Under the pieces are notes generated by a model. That model saw nothing but the letters and a program-made list of their open reading frames with translations, made no database searches and was not told the origin of the DNA. This document shows positions 1-8,381 of a stretch of 64,000 nt of DNA, in pieces. The DNA lies in assembly GCF_004343775.1 (NCBI RefSeq), contig NZ_PTXL01000014.1:1-64000 (forward strand), written 5' to 3'. The stretch comes from Burkholderia sp. SRS-46. Its GTDB lineage: Bacteria > Pseudomonadota > Gammaproteobacteria > Burkholderiales > Burkholderiaceae. The translations under genes and the position numbers were made by a program. The stretch's first letter is position 1. The number at the start of each line of letters is the position of its first letter.

Positions 1-1395
1 CCACCGGCCGCCTCGCGCCGCCCCCTTCCCCCCGCCCTGCTCGATGCGCTGCGCGCCGCCTTCGGCGAGCGCGTGTCAACGGCCGACGCGGTGCGCGCGC
101 ATCACGGCCGCGACGAATCGCCGTTCGACCCGCAACTGCCCGACGCGGTCGTGTTCGCGCACAGCGCCGACGAGGTCCGGCAAGTCGTGTCGCTCTGCGC
201 GCTCTACGGCGTCCCGCTGATCCCGTACGGCGCGGGCTCGTCGCTCGAGGGCCACCTGCTCGCGGTGCGCGGCGGCGTGTCGCTCGACCTGTCCGAGATG
301 AACCGCGTGCTGTCGATCAACGCGGAAGACCTCACCGTGACGGTCGAACCGGGCATCACGCGCAAGGCGCTCAACGATGCGCTGCGCGACACCGGCCTGT
401 TCTTCCCGATCGACCCCGGCGCCGACGCGAGCATCGGCGGCATGACCGCGACCCGCGCGTCCGGCACCAACGCCGTGCGCTACGGCACGATGCGCGAGAA
501 CGTGCTCGGCCTCACCGCGGTGCTCGCCGACGGCCGCACGGTGAAGACCGGCTCGCGCGCGCGCAAGTCGTCGGCCGGCTACGACCTCACGCGCCTGTTC
601 GTCGGCTCCGAAGGCACGCTCGGCGTGATCACCGAAATCACGCTGCGCCTGCATCCGCAGCCGGAAGCCGTGTCGGCCGCGATCTGCACGTTCCCGTCGA
701 TGGGCGACGCGGTGCGCACCGTGATCGAAACGATCCAGATCGGCGTGCCGATCGCGCGCGTCGAGTTCGTCGATTCGCTCGCGATCCGCTCGATCAACCG
801 CCACTCGAACCTGACGCTCACCGAGGCGCCGACGCTGTTCTTCGAATTCCACGGCACCGAAGCCGGCGTGAAGGAACAGGCGGAGCTGGTCGAAGCGCTG
901 GCCGGCGACAACCACGGCCAGGGCTTCGAATGGGCGACCCGGCCCGAAGACCGCAGCCGGCTCTGGGCCGCGCGCCACAACGCGTTTTTCGCGATGCTGC
1001 AGCTGAAGCCGGGCTGCCGCGCGGTGACGACCGACGTCTGCGTGCCGATCTCGCAGCTCGCCGCCTGCGTCGAGGAAACCGAGGCAGACCTGCGCGCCTC
1101 GTCGCTGCCGTGCCCGATCGTCGGCCACGTCGGCGACGGCAATTTCCACGTCGCGATCCTGATCGATCCCGACAAGCCGGAGGAACTCGACGAAGCGGAG
1201 CGCATCAACGAGCGGATCGTCGAGCGCGCGCTGCGGATGGGCGGCACCTGCACGGGCGAGCACGGCGTCGGCCTGCACAAGATGCGCTTCCTGCCGAAGG
1301 AACATGGCGACAACGCGATCGACACGATGCGCGCGATCAAGCTCGCGCTCGACCCGCGCAACCTGATGAATCCCGGCAAGATCTTCACGTGCTGA
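1..1395 (+). CDS. FAD-linked 2-hydroxyacid oxidase (D-lactate dehydrogenase/GlcD-like), 5' end missing
   Basis: The protein belongs to the FAD-binding PCMH oxidases that oxidise 2-hydroxyacids such as D-lactate or glycolate and pass electrons to the respiratory chain. The frame is open to the first base of the window, and the residues before the GTG at 73 (LLDALRAAFGERV) look like family N-terminus, so the start lies outside and the GTG is probably internal. FAD-site motifs are visible: PYGAGSSLEGH, GGMTATRASGTNAVRYG and GSEGTLGVITE. The C-terminal FAD-oxidase domain has GHVGDGNFH and GEHGVGLHK. The stop is 16 bp before glcD, which carries its own AGGAGA site, so the two are probably co-transcribed. 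The exact substrate cannot be read from sequence; D-lactate and D-2-hydroxyglutarate are alternatives. Confidence 0.88.
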   Translation, partial: PPAASRRPLPPALLDALRAAFGERVSTADAVRAHHGRDESPFDPQLPDAVVFAHSADEVRQVVSLCALYGVPLIPYGAGSSLEGHLLAVRGGVSLDLSEMNRVLSINAEDLTVTVEPGITRKALNDALRDTGLFFPIDPGADASIGGMTATRASGTNAVRYGTMRENVLGLTAVLADGRTVKTGSRARKSSAGYDLTRLFVGSEGTLGVITEITLRLHPQPEAVSAAICTFPSMGDAVRTVIETIQIGVPIARVEFVDSLAIRSINRHSNLTLTEAPTLFFEFHGTEAGVKEQAELVEALAGDNHGQGFEWATRPEDRSRLWAARHNAFFAMLQLKPGCRAVTTDVCVPISQLAACVEETEADLRASSLPCPIVGHVGDGNFHVAILIDPDKPEELDEAERINERIVERALRMGGTCTGEHGVGLHKMRFLPKEHGDNAIDTMRAIKLALDPRNLMNPGKIFTC

Positions 1396-1411
1396 CCACG
1401 CAGGAGACCTC

Positions 1412-2902
1412 ATGAACGCTCCCGAACTGTCGGCGGAGATGCGCGCGCAGCGCCAGCGCGAAGTGGTGCAGGCGCTGATGGCCGTGCTGCCGACGCATTG
1501 CCTGCTGTATCGCGAGGAAGACACCGCGCCGTACGAGTGCGACGGCCTGTCCGCCTACCGGCGCCTGCCGCTCGCGGTCGCGCTGCCCGAGACGGAATCG
1601 CAGGTGCAGCGCATCGTGCAGATCTGCCGGCGGATGGAAGTGCCGATCGTGCCGCGCGGTGCGGGCACGAGCCTGTCGGGCGGCGCGCTGCCGATCTCGC
1701 TGGGCGTCGTGCTGTCGCTCGCGCGCTTCACGCGCGTCGTCGAAATCGACCCGTACGCGCGCACGGCGACCGTGCAGCCCGGCGTGCGCAATCTCGCGAT
1801 CTCCGAGGCCGCCGCGCCGTATGGCCTGTACTACGCGCCGGACCCGTCGTCGCAGATCGCCTGCACGATCGGCGGCAACGTCGCGGAAAACTCGGGCGGC
1901 GTGCACTGCCTCAAGTACGGGCTGACCGTGCACAACGTGATGCGCGTGCGCGCGGTGACGATCGACGGCGAGATCGTCGAGTTCGGCTCGCTCGCGCTCG
2001 ACACGCCGGGCCTCGACCTGCTCGCGGTCACGATCGGCAGCGAGGGGATGTTCGCGATCGTCACCGAGGTCACGGTGAAGCTGATCCCGAAGCCGCAAAC
2101 CGCGCAGCTCGTGATGGCGAGCTTCGACGACGTGGTCAAGGGCGGCGAGGCGGTCGCGGCGATCATCGCGTCGGGGATCATCCCCGCCGGCCTCGAAATG
2201 ATGGACAAGCCGGCCACCCAGGCGGTCGAGGCGTTCACGCATGCGGGCTACGACGTCGACGCGAAGGCGATCCTGCTGTGCGAATCGGACGGCACGCCCG
2301 AGGAGGTCGCCGAGGAAATCGTCCGGATGACCGCGGTGCTGCGCGAGCACGGCGCGACGCGCATCCAGGTGTCGCGCAACGAGAGCGAGCGGCTGCGCTT
2401 CTGGTCCGGCCGCAAGAACGCATTCCCGGCCGCCGGGCGGATTTCGCCCGACTATTACTGCATGGACGGCACCGTGCCGCGCCGCGCGATCGGCCCGCTG
2501 CTCGCGCGCATCGAGCAGCTCGAGCTGCGCTACGGGCTGCGCTGCATCAACGTGTTCCATGCCGGCGACGGCAACATGCATCCGCTGATCCTCTACAACG
2601 CGAACGACCCGGAGGAGCTGCACCGCGCCGAGCTGTTCGGCTCGGAGATCCTCGAATGCTGCGTGGAATTCGGCGGCACGGTGACGGGCGAGCACGGCGT
2701 CGGCGTCGAGAAGCTCAATTCGATGTGCGTGCAGTTTTCGCCGCAGGAGCGCGACGCGTTCTTCGCGGTCAAGCGCGCCTTCGATCCGCCCGGGCTGCTC
2801 AATCCGGACAAGGGCATTCCGACGCGGGCGCGCTGCGCCGAATACGGCCGCCAGCACGTGCGCGGCGCGCTGCTGCCGTTCCCCGAGCTGCCGCGCTTCT
2901 GA
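1412..2902 (+). CDS. glcD: Glycolate oxidase subunit GlcD
   Basis: This is the FAD-carrying catalytic subunit of glycolate oxidase, which converts glycolate to glyoxylate together with GlcE and GlcF. At 496 aa it matches the usual GlcD length. The FAD-binding domain shows VPRGAGTSLSGGALP, GGNVAENSGGVHCLKYG and IGSEGMFAIVTEVTVKL. The C-terminal domain shows FHAGDGNMHP and TGEHGVGVEK, which include the conserved histidines of the family. The start is supported by AGGAGA eight bases upstream. It follows the paralogous FAD oxidase and precedes glcE and glcF, although a large inverted repeat and a separate promoter-like box lie between glcD and glcE. Symbol assignment rests mainly on the intact D-E-F cluster. 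Confidence 0.93.
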   Translation: MNAPELSAEMRAQRQREVVQALMAVLPTHCLLYREEDTAPYECDGLSAYRRLPLAVALPETESQVQRIVQICRRMEVPIVPRGAGTSLSGGALPISLGVVLSLARFTRVVEIDPYARTATVQPGVRNLAISEAAAPYGLYYAPDPSSQIACTIGGNVAENSGGVHCLKYGLTVHNVMRVRAVTIDGEIVEFGSLALDTPGLDLLAVTIGSEGMFAIVTEVTVKLIPKPQTAQLVMASFDDVVKGGEAVAAIIASGIIPAGLEMMDKPATQAVEAFTHAGYDVDAKAILLCESDGTPEEVAEEIVRMTAVLREHGATRIQVSRNESERLRFWSGRKNAFPAAGRISPDYYCMDGTVPRRAIGPLLARIEQLELRYGLRCINVFHAGDGNMHPLILYNANDPEELHRAELFGSEILECCVEFGGTVTGEHGVGVEKLNSMCVQFSPQERDAFFAVKRAFDPPGLLNPDKGIPTRARCAEYGRQHVRGALLPFPELPRF

Positions 2903-2960
2903 CCCGCCGCGCCCGGCGCGCAGGCCGGGCGCGGCGCGTTTCATCCGTGAACCGGATCAG

Positions 2961-3035
2961 GGTCTGTTTACCTATGGAACGCGCATGCGAATGCCCGAAA
3001 TCGCGCATAGGGCACGTTCCATAGGCAAACAGACC
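2961..3035. repeat. Large inverted repeat between glcD and glcE
   Basis: Two 21-base arms, 2961-2981 and 3015-3035, are reverse complements with a single mismatch (A versus G at the tenth base). The left arm begins GGTCTGTTT and ends CTATGGAACG. The 33-base spacer contains partial inner complementarity (ATGCGA/TCGCGCAT and TGCCC/GGGCA). No T-run follows on either strand, so it is not a standard rho-independent terminator. It resembles a REP/ERIC-like intergenic palindrome or a small miniature transposable element; no target-site duplication was identified. In RNA it would form a very stable hairpin between glcD and glcE and could reduce read-through or protect the upstream mRNA. Confidence 0.75.
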
Positions 3036-3072
3036 TTAGGGATAGTCGCGATGTGGATTCGCGCCGCCCCGG

Positions 3073-3078
3073 TACAAT
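3073..3078 (+). promoter_or_regulatory. Candidate -10 box for glcE-glcF
   Basis: GGTACAAT lies 34 nt before the glcE ATG at 3113, directly downstream of the large inverted repeat. The same GGTA(C/A)AAT string precedes ruvB, dusB and a Nudix gene in this window, which supports it as a vegetative -10 element. No strong -35 box was found. If active it gives glcEF a separate transcript. Confidence 0.45.
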
Positions 3079-3112
3079 CGACCGGACAACGACACGGGAC
3101 AACTAACCGATC

Positions 3113-4201
3113 ATGGAAGAGGACGACATCGTCGCCGGGTGGGCCGAGCGCGTTCGCGCCGCCAGTGCCGACGGCCGGCCGCTGCGGATCCGCGGCGGCG
3201 GCACCAAGGACTGGTACGGCCAGGCGCTCGAGGGCGAGGTGCTCGACACGCGCGCGTTTCACGGCATCGTGTCGTACGACCCGGCCGAACTCGTCGTCAC
3301 GGTGCGCGCGGGCACGCCACTCGCGCAACTCGAAACCGTCCTCGGCGAACGCGGCCAGATGCTGCCGTTCGAGCCGCCGCATTTCGGCCGCGCGGCCACC
3401 GTCGGCGGCTGCGTCGGGGCCGGCCTCGCGGGCCCGCGCCGCGCGACGTGTGGCGCACCGCGCGATTTCGTGCTGGGCGTCGCGCTGATGAACGGCCGCG
3501 GCGAGGTGCTGCGCTTCGGCGGGCAGGTCGTGAAGAACGTCGCCGGCTACGACGTGTCGCGGCTGATGGCCGGCTCGCTCGGCACGCTCGGGCTGATGCT
3601 CGAGCTGTCGATCAAGGTGCTGCCGGTGCCGGTCGCCGAGATCACGCTGAAGTTCGAGATGAGCGCGACCGACGCCGTGCGCAAGCTCAACGAATGGGGC
3701 GGCCACCCGCTGCCCGTCAGCGCGAGCGCATGGCGCAACGGCACGCTCGTGCTGCGCCTGTCCGGCGCGGAGGCCGCGGTGAAGGCCGCGAAGACGCTGC
3801 TCGGCGGCGAAGTCGTCGACGCGGTCGAGGCCGAGCGCTTCTGGGCCGGCCTGCGCGAGCACACCGACCCGTTCTTCAACGGCATTCCGCCGGGCTTCGC
3901 GCTGTGGCGCCTGTCGCTGCCGAGCATCACCGAGCCGATGCACCTGCCGGGCACCCAGCTGATGGAATGGGGCGGCGCGCAGCGCTGGTGGATCACCGAC
4001 GCCGACGCGCAAACGGTCCGCATGAGCGCGAAACAGGCGGGCGGCCATGCGACGCTGTTCCGCGCGGGCGAATCGTACGACCGCAGCGCCGGCGTATTCA
4101 CGCCGCTCCCCGCGCCGCTGATGAAAATCCACCGCGGACTGAAGGCGGCGTTCGACCCGGCGCGCGTCTTCAACCGCGGCCGGCTCTACCCCGATCTCTG
4201 A
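3113..4201 (+). CDS. glcE: Glycolate oxidase subunit GlcE
   Basis: This is the second FAD-binding subunit of glycolate oxidase. It is 362 aa, close to the family length, and consists of a PCMH-type FAD domain with a shortened C-terminus lacking the large FAD-oxidase C domain of GlcD. Visible motifs are IRGGGTKDWYG (FAD loop), GRAATVGGCVGAGLAGPRR and VKNVAGYDVSRLMAGSLGTLG. The ATG at 3113 is preceded by a promoter-like TACAAT rather than by a strong ribosome site. Its stop is seven bases before the glcF ATG, so the two are surely one unit. GlcE is required for oxidase activity in characterised systems, and the intact D-E-F set here suggests a functional enzyme. Confidence 0.93.
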   Translation: MEEDDIVAGWAERVRAASADGRPLRIRGGGTKDWYGQALEGEVLDTRAFHGIVSYDPAELVVTVRAGTPLAQLETVLGERGQMLPFEPPHFGRAATVGGCVGAGLAGPRRATCGAPRDFVLGVALMNGRGEVLRFGGQVVKNVAGYDVSRLMAGSLGTLGLMLELSIKVLPVPVAEITLKFEMSATDAVRKLNEWGGHPLPVSASAWRNGTLVLRLSGAEAAVKAAKTLLGGEVVDAVEAERFWAGLREHTDPFFNGIPPGFALWRLSLPSITEPMHLPGTQLMEWGGAQRWWITDADAQTVRMSAKQAGGHATLFRAGESYDRSAGVFTPLPAPLMKIHRGLKAAFDPARVFNRGRLYPDL

Positions 4202-4208
4202 GGGCTCG

Positions 4209-5435
4209 ATGCAGACGAACCTCGCCGATTTCATCCGCAATACGCCCGACGGCGACGAAGCCGACGCGATCCTGCGCAAGTGCGTGCACTGCGGGTTTTG
4301 CACCGCGACCTGCCCGACCTACCAGCTGCTCGGCGACGAGCTCGACGGCCCGCGCGGCCGCATCTACCTGATCAAGCAGATGGTCGAGGGCGCGCCGGTC
4401 ACGCGCAGCACGCAGCAGCACCTCGACCGCTGCCTCACCTGCCGCAGCTGCGAGACCACCTGCCCGTCGGGCGTCGAGTACGGCCGGCTCGTCGAGATCG
4501 GCCGCAAGCACGTCGAGGCGCAGGTGCGGCGCCCCCTGTCGCAGCGGCTCGTACGCCGTGCGCTCGCGAGCTTCGTGCCGAACAGCGCGCTGTTCTCGCC
4601 GGTGATGCGGCTCGGCCAGCACGTGCGGCCGCTGCTGCCGAAGCGCCTGCGCGACAAGGTGCCGCCGCGCACCCGGCTGCTCGAGTGGCCGCACCGCTCC
4701 CATCCCCGCAAGATGCTGATGCTGGCCGGCTGCGTGCAGCCGTCGATGCTGCCGAACATCAACATCGCGACCGCGCGCGTGCTCGACGCGCTCGGCGTCG
4801 AGACCGTCGTCGCGCCCGAGGCCGGCTGCTGCGGCGCGATCCGGCTGCACCTGAACTATCACGACGAGGCGCTCGACGACGCGCGCCGCAACATCGACGC
4901 GTGGTGGCCGTATGTCGAGCAGGGCGTCGAGGCGATCGTGATGAACGCGTCCGGCTGCGGCGCGACGGTGCTCGAATACGCGCACCTGCTGCGCGACGAC
5001 CCGGCCTACGCGGAGAAGGCGCAGCGCATCGTCGCGCTGACGCGCGACGTGTCCGACGTGCTGCTCGCGTTCGAGGCCGAGCTCGCGACGCTCGCGCGGC
5101 GCCGCGCGATCCACACGGTCGCGTACCATCCGCCGTGCACGCTGCAGCATGGCCAGCAGTCGCGCGGCAAGGTCGAGCGGCTGCTCGAGACGCTCGGCAT
5201 CGACGTGCGCCTGCCCGCCGACAGCCACCTGTGCTGCGGTTCGGCCGGCACCTACTCGCTGACGCAGCCGTCGCTGTCGTACAAGCTGCGCAAGCAGAAG
5301 CTCGCGAAGCTGCAGGCGCTCGAGCCGCAGATGATCGTCTCCGCGAACATCGGCTGCATCGCGCACCTGCAAAGCGGCACGCAGATCCCGGTCGCGCACT
5401 GGGTCCAGCTCGTCGAGCACCTGCTGTACGGTTGA
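4209..5435 (+). CDS. glcF: Glycolate oxidase iron-sulfur subunit GlcF
   Basis: This 408-aa iron-sulfur subunit carries electrons from the FAD subunits toward the membrane quinone pool. The N-terminus has two ferredoxin-type 4Fe-4S motifs: CVHCGFCTATCP (Cys25, 28, 31, 35) and CLTCRSCETTCP further on. The rest holds two CCG-type cysteine-rich domains, recognised by LAGCVQP...GCCGAI and by CTLQH...LCCGSAGTY, as in GlcF and the heterodisulfide-reductase-like LutA. The start ATG is seven bases after glcE, so translation is probably coupled. No glcC-type regulator or glcB lies next to it inside the window, so regulation cannot be inferred from context. Confidence 0.94.
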   Translation: MQTNLADFIRNTPDGDEADAILRKCVHCGFCTATCPTYQLLGDELDGPRGRIYLIKQMVEGAPVTRSTQQHLDRCLTCRSCETTCPSGVEYGRLVEIGRKHVEAQVRRPLSQRLVRRALASFVPNSALFSPVMRLGQHVRPLLPKRLRDKVPPRTRLLEWPHRSHPRKMLMLAGCVQPSMLPNINIATARVLDALGVETVVAPEAGCCGAIRLHLNYHDEALDDARRNIDAWWPYVEQGVEAIVMNASGCGATVLEYAHLLRDDPAYAEKAQRIVALTRDVSDVLLAFEAELATLARRRAIHTVAYHPPCTLQHGQQSRGKVERLLETLGIDVRLPADSHLCCGSAGTYSLTQPSLSYKLRKQKLAKLQALEPQMIVSANIGCIAHLQSGTQIPVAHWVQLVEHLLYG

Positions 5436-5504
5436 GCCCGCCGCACCGCCAGGCGCGCGTGCCGCATCGATACGCCCGGCGCCGATCCTCGCGCGCGGCG
5501 TCCG

Positions 5505-5510
5505 TATAAT
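5505..5510 (+). promoter_or_regulatory. -10 box of the yggS-proC unit
   Basis: A perfect TATAAT occupies these positions and overlaps the first in-frame ATG of the yggS reading frame (5509). A start codon cannot lie inside its own -10 box, so transcription should begin near 5517 and the true start should be the next ATG, at 5575. The -35 region is not well conserved. Confidence 0.6.
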
Positions 5511-5574
5511 GGTGCGCAACGAAGCGCCGCGCGTCGGCGGCGCCACCGCTCCCGTGCCTGCTTCCGTGCCCGTC

Positions 5575-6273
5575 ATGTCCGATCTCGCCGCCCGCCTCGA
5601 TTCCGTTCACCTCCGCATCGCCGACGCCGCCCGCGCGGCCGGCCGCGATCCCGCTTCCGTCGCGCTGCTCGCCGTATCGAAGACGTTCCCCGCCGACGCG
5701 GTGCGCGCCGCGCATGCGGCCGGCCAGCGCGCGTTCGGCGAAAACTACGTGCAGGAGTCGATCGACAAGATCGACACGCTCGCCGCGCTGCGCGCCGATC
5801 TCGAATGGCATTTCATCGGGCCGCTGCAATCGAACAAGACGCGCGCCGTCGCCGAGCGCTTCGACTGGGTGCATTCGGTCGACCGGCTGAAGATCGCGCA
5901 GCGGCTCGCCGAGCAGCGCCCCGCGCACCTGCCGCCGCTCAACGTGTGCGTGCAGGTGAACATCAGCGGCGAGGCGTCGAAGAGCGGCGTCGCGCCGGCC
6001 GACGTCGCCGACGTCGCCCGCGCGGTGGCCGCGCTGCCGTCGCTGCGGCTGCGCGGCCTGATGGCGATTCCCGAACCTGCCGGCGACGCCGACGCGCAAC
6101 GCGCGCCGCATCGCGCGCTGCGCGCGCTGTTCGACACGCTGCGCGCGAGCGGGCTGCCGCTCGACACGCTGTCGATGGGCATGTCCGCCGATCTCGAAGC
6201 GGCCGTGCTCGAAGGCGCGACGATCGTGCGGGTCGGCACCGCGATCTTCGGCGCGCGCGACTATTCCCTTTGA
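5575..6273 (+). CDS. yggS: YggS-family PLP-binding homeostasis protein
   Basis: YggS/PROSC proteins bind pyridoxal 5'-phosphate and keep the free PLP and amino-acid pools balanced; they have a fold-type III barrel without known enzyme activity. The start is placed at 5575 (MSDLAARLDSV) because the upstream ATG overlaps TATAAT; this gives 232 aa, the usual length. The PLP lysine is in LLAVSKTFP. Other family signatures are GENYVQESIDKI, WHFIGPLQSNK, VNISGEASKSG, LRGLMAIPEP, SMGMSADLEAAV and VRVGTAIFGAR. It lies 22 bp upstream of proC on the same strand, a neighbourhood found widely in proteobacteria, consistent with a link to proline and PLP-dependent amino-acid metabolism. Confidence 0.93.
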   Translation: MSDLAARLDSVHLRIADAARAAGRDPASVALLAVSKTFPADAVRAAHAAGQRAFGENYVQESIDKIDTLAALRADLEWHFIGPLQSNKTRAVAERFDWVHSVDRLKIAQRLAEQRPAHLPPLNVCVQVNISGEASKSGVAPADVADVARAVAALPSLRLRGLMAIPEPAGDADAQRAPHRALRALFDTLRASGLPLDTLSMGMSADLEAAVLEGATIVRVGTAIFGARDYSL

Positions 6274-6295
6274 TCCACTTGCTTATCCCGACATC

Positions 6296-7108
6296 ATGAA
6301 AATTGCATTCATCGGCGGCGGCAACATGGCCGCGGCATTGATCGGCGGCCTCGTCAAGCGCGGCGTCGCCGCGGACGGCCTGTACGCGATCGACGTCAAC
6401 GAAGACGTCCGCGCGCGCGCCGCGCAGCAATTCGGCATCCGCACCGGCGCGGCCATCGACGCGACGCTCGCGGATTACGACGCGATCGTGCTCGCGGTCA
6501 AGCCGCAGGTGCTGAAGGACGTCGCGCAGGCGCTCGCGCCGCATCTGAAGACGCAGCTCGTGATCAGCATCGCGGCGGGCATCCGCGGCACGGATCTCGC
6601 GCGCTGGCTCGGCGATTACGCGCGCGTCGTGCGCACGATGCCGAACACGCCGGCGCTCGTCGGCATGGGCGTGACGGGCCTCGCCGCGTTGCCAGGCGTC
6701 GATCCGGCGGGCCGCGAACTCGCGTCGGGCGTGCTCGGCGCGGTCGGCGAGATCGTCTGGTTCGACGACGAATCGCAGCTCGACGCGGTCACCGCGATTT
6801 CGGGCAGCGGCCCCGCGTACGTGTTCTATTTCATCGAGGCGCTGCAGGAAGCGGCGCGCCGCCTCGGCCTGAACGACGAGCAGGGCCGCGCGCTCGCGGT
6901 CGCGACGTTCACGGGCGCCGCGCAGCTCGCCGCGCAATCCGGCGAGCCGGCCGGCGTGCTGCGCGAGCGCGTGACGTCGAAGGGCGGCACGACGGCCGCC
7001 GCGCTCGCGTCGTTCGATGCGCAGGGCGTGAAGGAAGCGATCGTGCGCGGCGTGCTCGCGGCCGACGCGCGCGCGAAGGAAATGGGCGACGAGCTCGGTC
7101 GCGCGTAA
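6296..7108 (+). CDS. proC: Pyrroline-5-carboxylate reductase
   Basis: ProC catalyses the last step of proline synthesis, the NAD(P)H-dependent reduction of 1-pyrroline-5-carboxylate. The 270-aa product has the N-terminal Rossmann motif IAFIGGGNMAAALIGGL. It also has VVRTMPNTPALVGMGVTGL and the C-terminal family signature spanning ISGSGPAYVFYFIEAL and VTSKGGTTAAAL. The ATG at 6296 follows yggS by 22 bp. Transcription probably ends at the bidirectional hairpin at 7130-7157, which also serves the convergent ubiA. Nothing in the sequence suggests loss of function. Confidence 0.97.
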   Translation: MKIAFIGGGNMAAALIGGLVKRGVAADGLYAIDVNEDVRARAAQQFGIRTGAAIDATLADYDAIVLAVKPQVLKDVAQALAPHLKTQLVISIAAGIRGTDLARWLGDYARVVRTMPNTPALVGMGVTGLAALPGVDPAGRELASGVLGAVGEIVWFDDESQLDAVTAISGSGPAYVFYFIEALQEAARRLGLNDEQGRALAVATFTGAAQLAAQSGEPAGVLRERVTSKGGTTAAALASFDAQGVKEAIVRGVLAADARAKEMGDELGRA

Positions 7109-7129
7109 GCCACCGCTCGCGCAAAAAAA

Positions 7130-7157
7130 AGCGGCCAGTTCGGATGAACTGGCCGCT
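7130..7157. terminator. Bidirectional terminator between proC and ubiA
   Basis: A perfect 11-bp stem (AGCGGCCAGTT at 7130-7140 with its complement at 7147-7157) encloses a 6-base loop. An A8 tract lies on the left (7123-7130) and a T5 tract on the right (7157-7161). It can therefore stop transcription from proC on the plus strand and from ubiA on the minus strand. Confidence 0.9.
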
Positions 7158-7204
7158 TTTTCATTTCCGGCAAGGGCAAGCCACCCTCGCCGCGCCACCG
7201 GACT

Positions 7205-8077
7205 TCACAACCCGGCCACCGCGTAATGCGCGGCGATCCCGGCGAACAGCACGCCGCCGAGCCAGTTGTTGTGCCGGAACGCGGCAAAGCACGGCATCCG
7301 CTCGCGATCCTTGATCAGGGTGTAGTGATACACCGCGCAGCCGGCCGCGGCCGCCCACCCGGCCCAATACACGAGGCCGAAGCCGAGCGTCGCGCCCACC
7401 CACACGTAGATGCCGAGCGTCGCCGCATAGCACGCCATCACCGCCGCGACGTCGAAACGGCCGAACGTCAGCGCCGACGTGCGGATGCCGATCTTGATGT
7501 CGTCGTCGCGGTCGACCATCGCGTATTCGGTGTCGTATGCGACCGACCAGAACACGTTCGCGATCAGCATGATCCACGCGAGCATCGGCACCGTGTCCTG
7601 CACGGCCGCGAACGCCATCGGGATGCCGAAGCCGAACGCGATGCCCAGATACGCCTGCGGAATCGCGAAGAAGCGCTTCATGAACGGGTAGGTGCCCGCG
7701 ACGATCACCGCGACCACCGACAGCGCTTTCGTCAGCGTATTGAGCGGCAGGATCAGCAGGAACGCGACGAGCGTCAGCCCGACCGCGATCGCGATCGCTT
7801 CCCACGCCCGGATCTTGCCGGACGTCAGCGGGCGGTCGGCCGTGCGCTTCACGTGGCGGTCGAAGTCGCGGTCCGCATAATCGTTCATCGCGCAGCCGGC
7901 CGAGCGCATCAGCAGCGTGCCGAGCGAGAAGATCACCAGCAGCGACCAGTGCGGCCGGCCGTTCGACGCGATCCACAGCGCATTGAGCGTCGGCCAGAGC
8001 AGCAGCAGGCTGCCGATCGGCTTGTCCATCCGGACGAGCCGCAGGTACAGGGGAAAGCGGGCAAGCATGGAAAGCAC
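7205..8077 (-). CDS. ubiA: 4-hydroxybenzoate octaprenyltransferase
   Basis: UbiA attaches the polyprenyl tail to 4-hydroxybenzoate in ubiquinone synthesis; it is an integral membrane protein. The 290-aa product has the two aspartate-rich motifs that bind Mg-diphosphate: NDYADRDFD in the first half and DTEYAMVDRDDD in the second. Multiple hydrophobic helices follow the N-terminal RMDKPIGSLLLLWPTLNALW-type segment, the hallmark of the bacterial UbiA branch. MLSMLARF could start at either Met (8077 or 8068). It is the last gene of a minus-strand series recG-oxyR-katG and is convergent with proC. Confidence 0.95.
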   Translation of the reverse strand: MLSMLARFPLYLRLVRMDKPIGSLLLLWPTLNALWIASNGRPHWSLLVIFSLGTLLMRSAGCAMNDYADRDFDRHVKRTADRPLTSGKIRAWEAIAIAVGLTLVAFLLILPLNTLTKALSVVAVIVAGTYPFMKRFFAIPQAYLGIAFGFGIPMAFAAVQDTVPMLAWIMLIANVFWSVAYDTEYAMVDRDDDIKIGIRTSALTFGRFDVAAVMACYAATLGIYVWVGATLGFGLVYWAGWAAAAGCAVYHYTLIKDRERMPCFAAFRHNNWLGGVLFAGIAAHYAVAGL

Positions 8078-8174
8078 CGGGAAGATAACCCCGGCATTTT
8101 AGAGCCGGGCGGCGCTTCGCGTCATGTCGAGGCGGTTCGCGCCCGCGCCCGTGCCGTGCATCGGGCCGGCGCGT

Positions 8175-8342
8175 TCAGCCGCCCGCGCCGGCGGCGGCCA
8201 GGCCGTGCAGCGCCTGCGCGACCAGCACGGCCGCGCCGCTGCCCGCGATCGCGAATCCGGCGAAGCGCCGCAGCACCGCGGCCGGTGCGCGCTGCACGGG
8301 CGCCGCGAACGCGTCGCCGATATCCAGGAACATCTGCGTCAT
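8175..8342 (-). CDS. Small hypothetical protein downstream of katG
   Basis: This is an uncharacterised 55-aa ORF beginning MTQMFLDIGD. An AGGAGA site lies eight bases before the ATG at 8342; an alternative ATG at 8348 is too close to it. Residues from about 24 to 50 (VLRRFAGFAIAGSGAAVLVAQ) are hydrophobic and could form one membrane helix after a basic patch. It is preceded by the same AGGAGA-type ribosome site as katG and lies 105 bp after the katG stop, beyond a perfect palindrome. I do not recognise a family. In B. pseudomallei the gene after katG is dpsA; here no Dps ORF is present and this small frame occupies the interval. Confidence 0.55.
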   Translation of the reverse strand: MTQMFLDIGDAFAAPVQRAPAAVLRRFAGFAIAGSGAAVLVAQALHGLAAAGAGG

Positions 8343-8381
8343 GGTCATTTCTCCTACCAATCAAAACCTGCCTGCCAGACA

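Noticed and set aside
76..1524. A 482-codon minus-strand open frame over the first FAD oxidase, and many similar long antisense frames (for example 1385-2944, 15869-19903, 28279-30405)
   Set aside because: They mirror strongly biased GC-rich codons of the real genes, have no ribosome sites or family motifs, and give Arg/Ala/His-rich products typical of shadow frames.
2985..3488. Plus-strand ORF beginning inside the inverted repeat and running into glcE
   Set aside because: It is out of frame with glcE and its later part is an Arg/Ser-rich shadow; the repeat itself generates the apparent start.
5509..5574. Longer N-terminus of YggS from ATG 5509
   Set aside because: This ATG is inside a perfect TATAAT, so it cannot lie on the mRNA made from that promoter; the product from 5575 has the normal family length.
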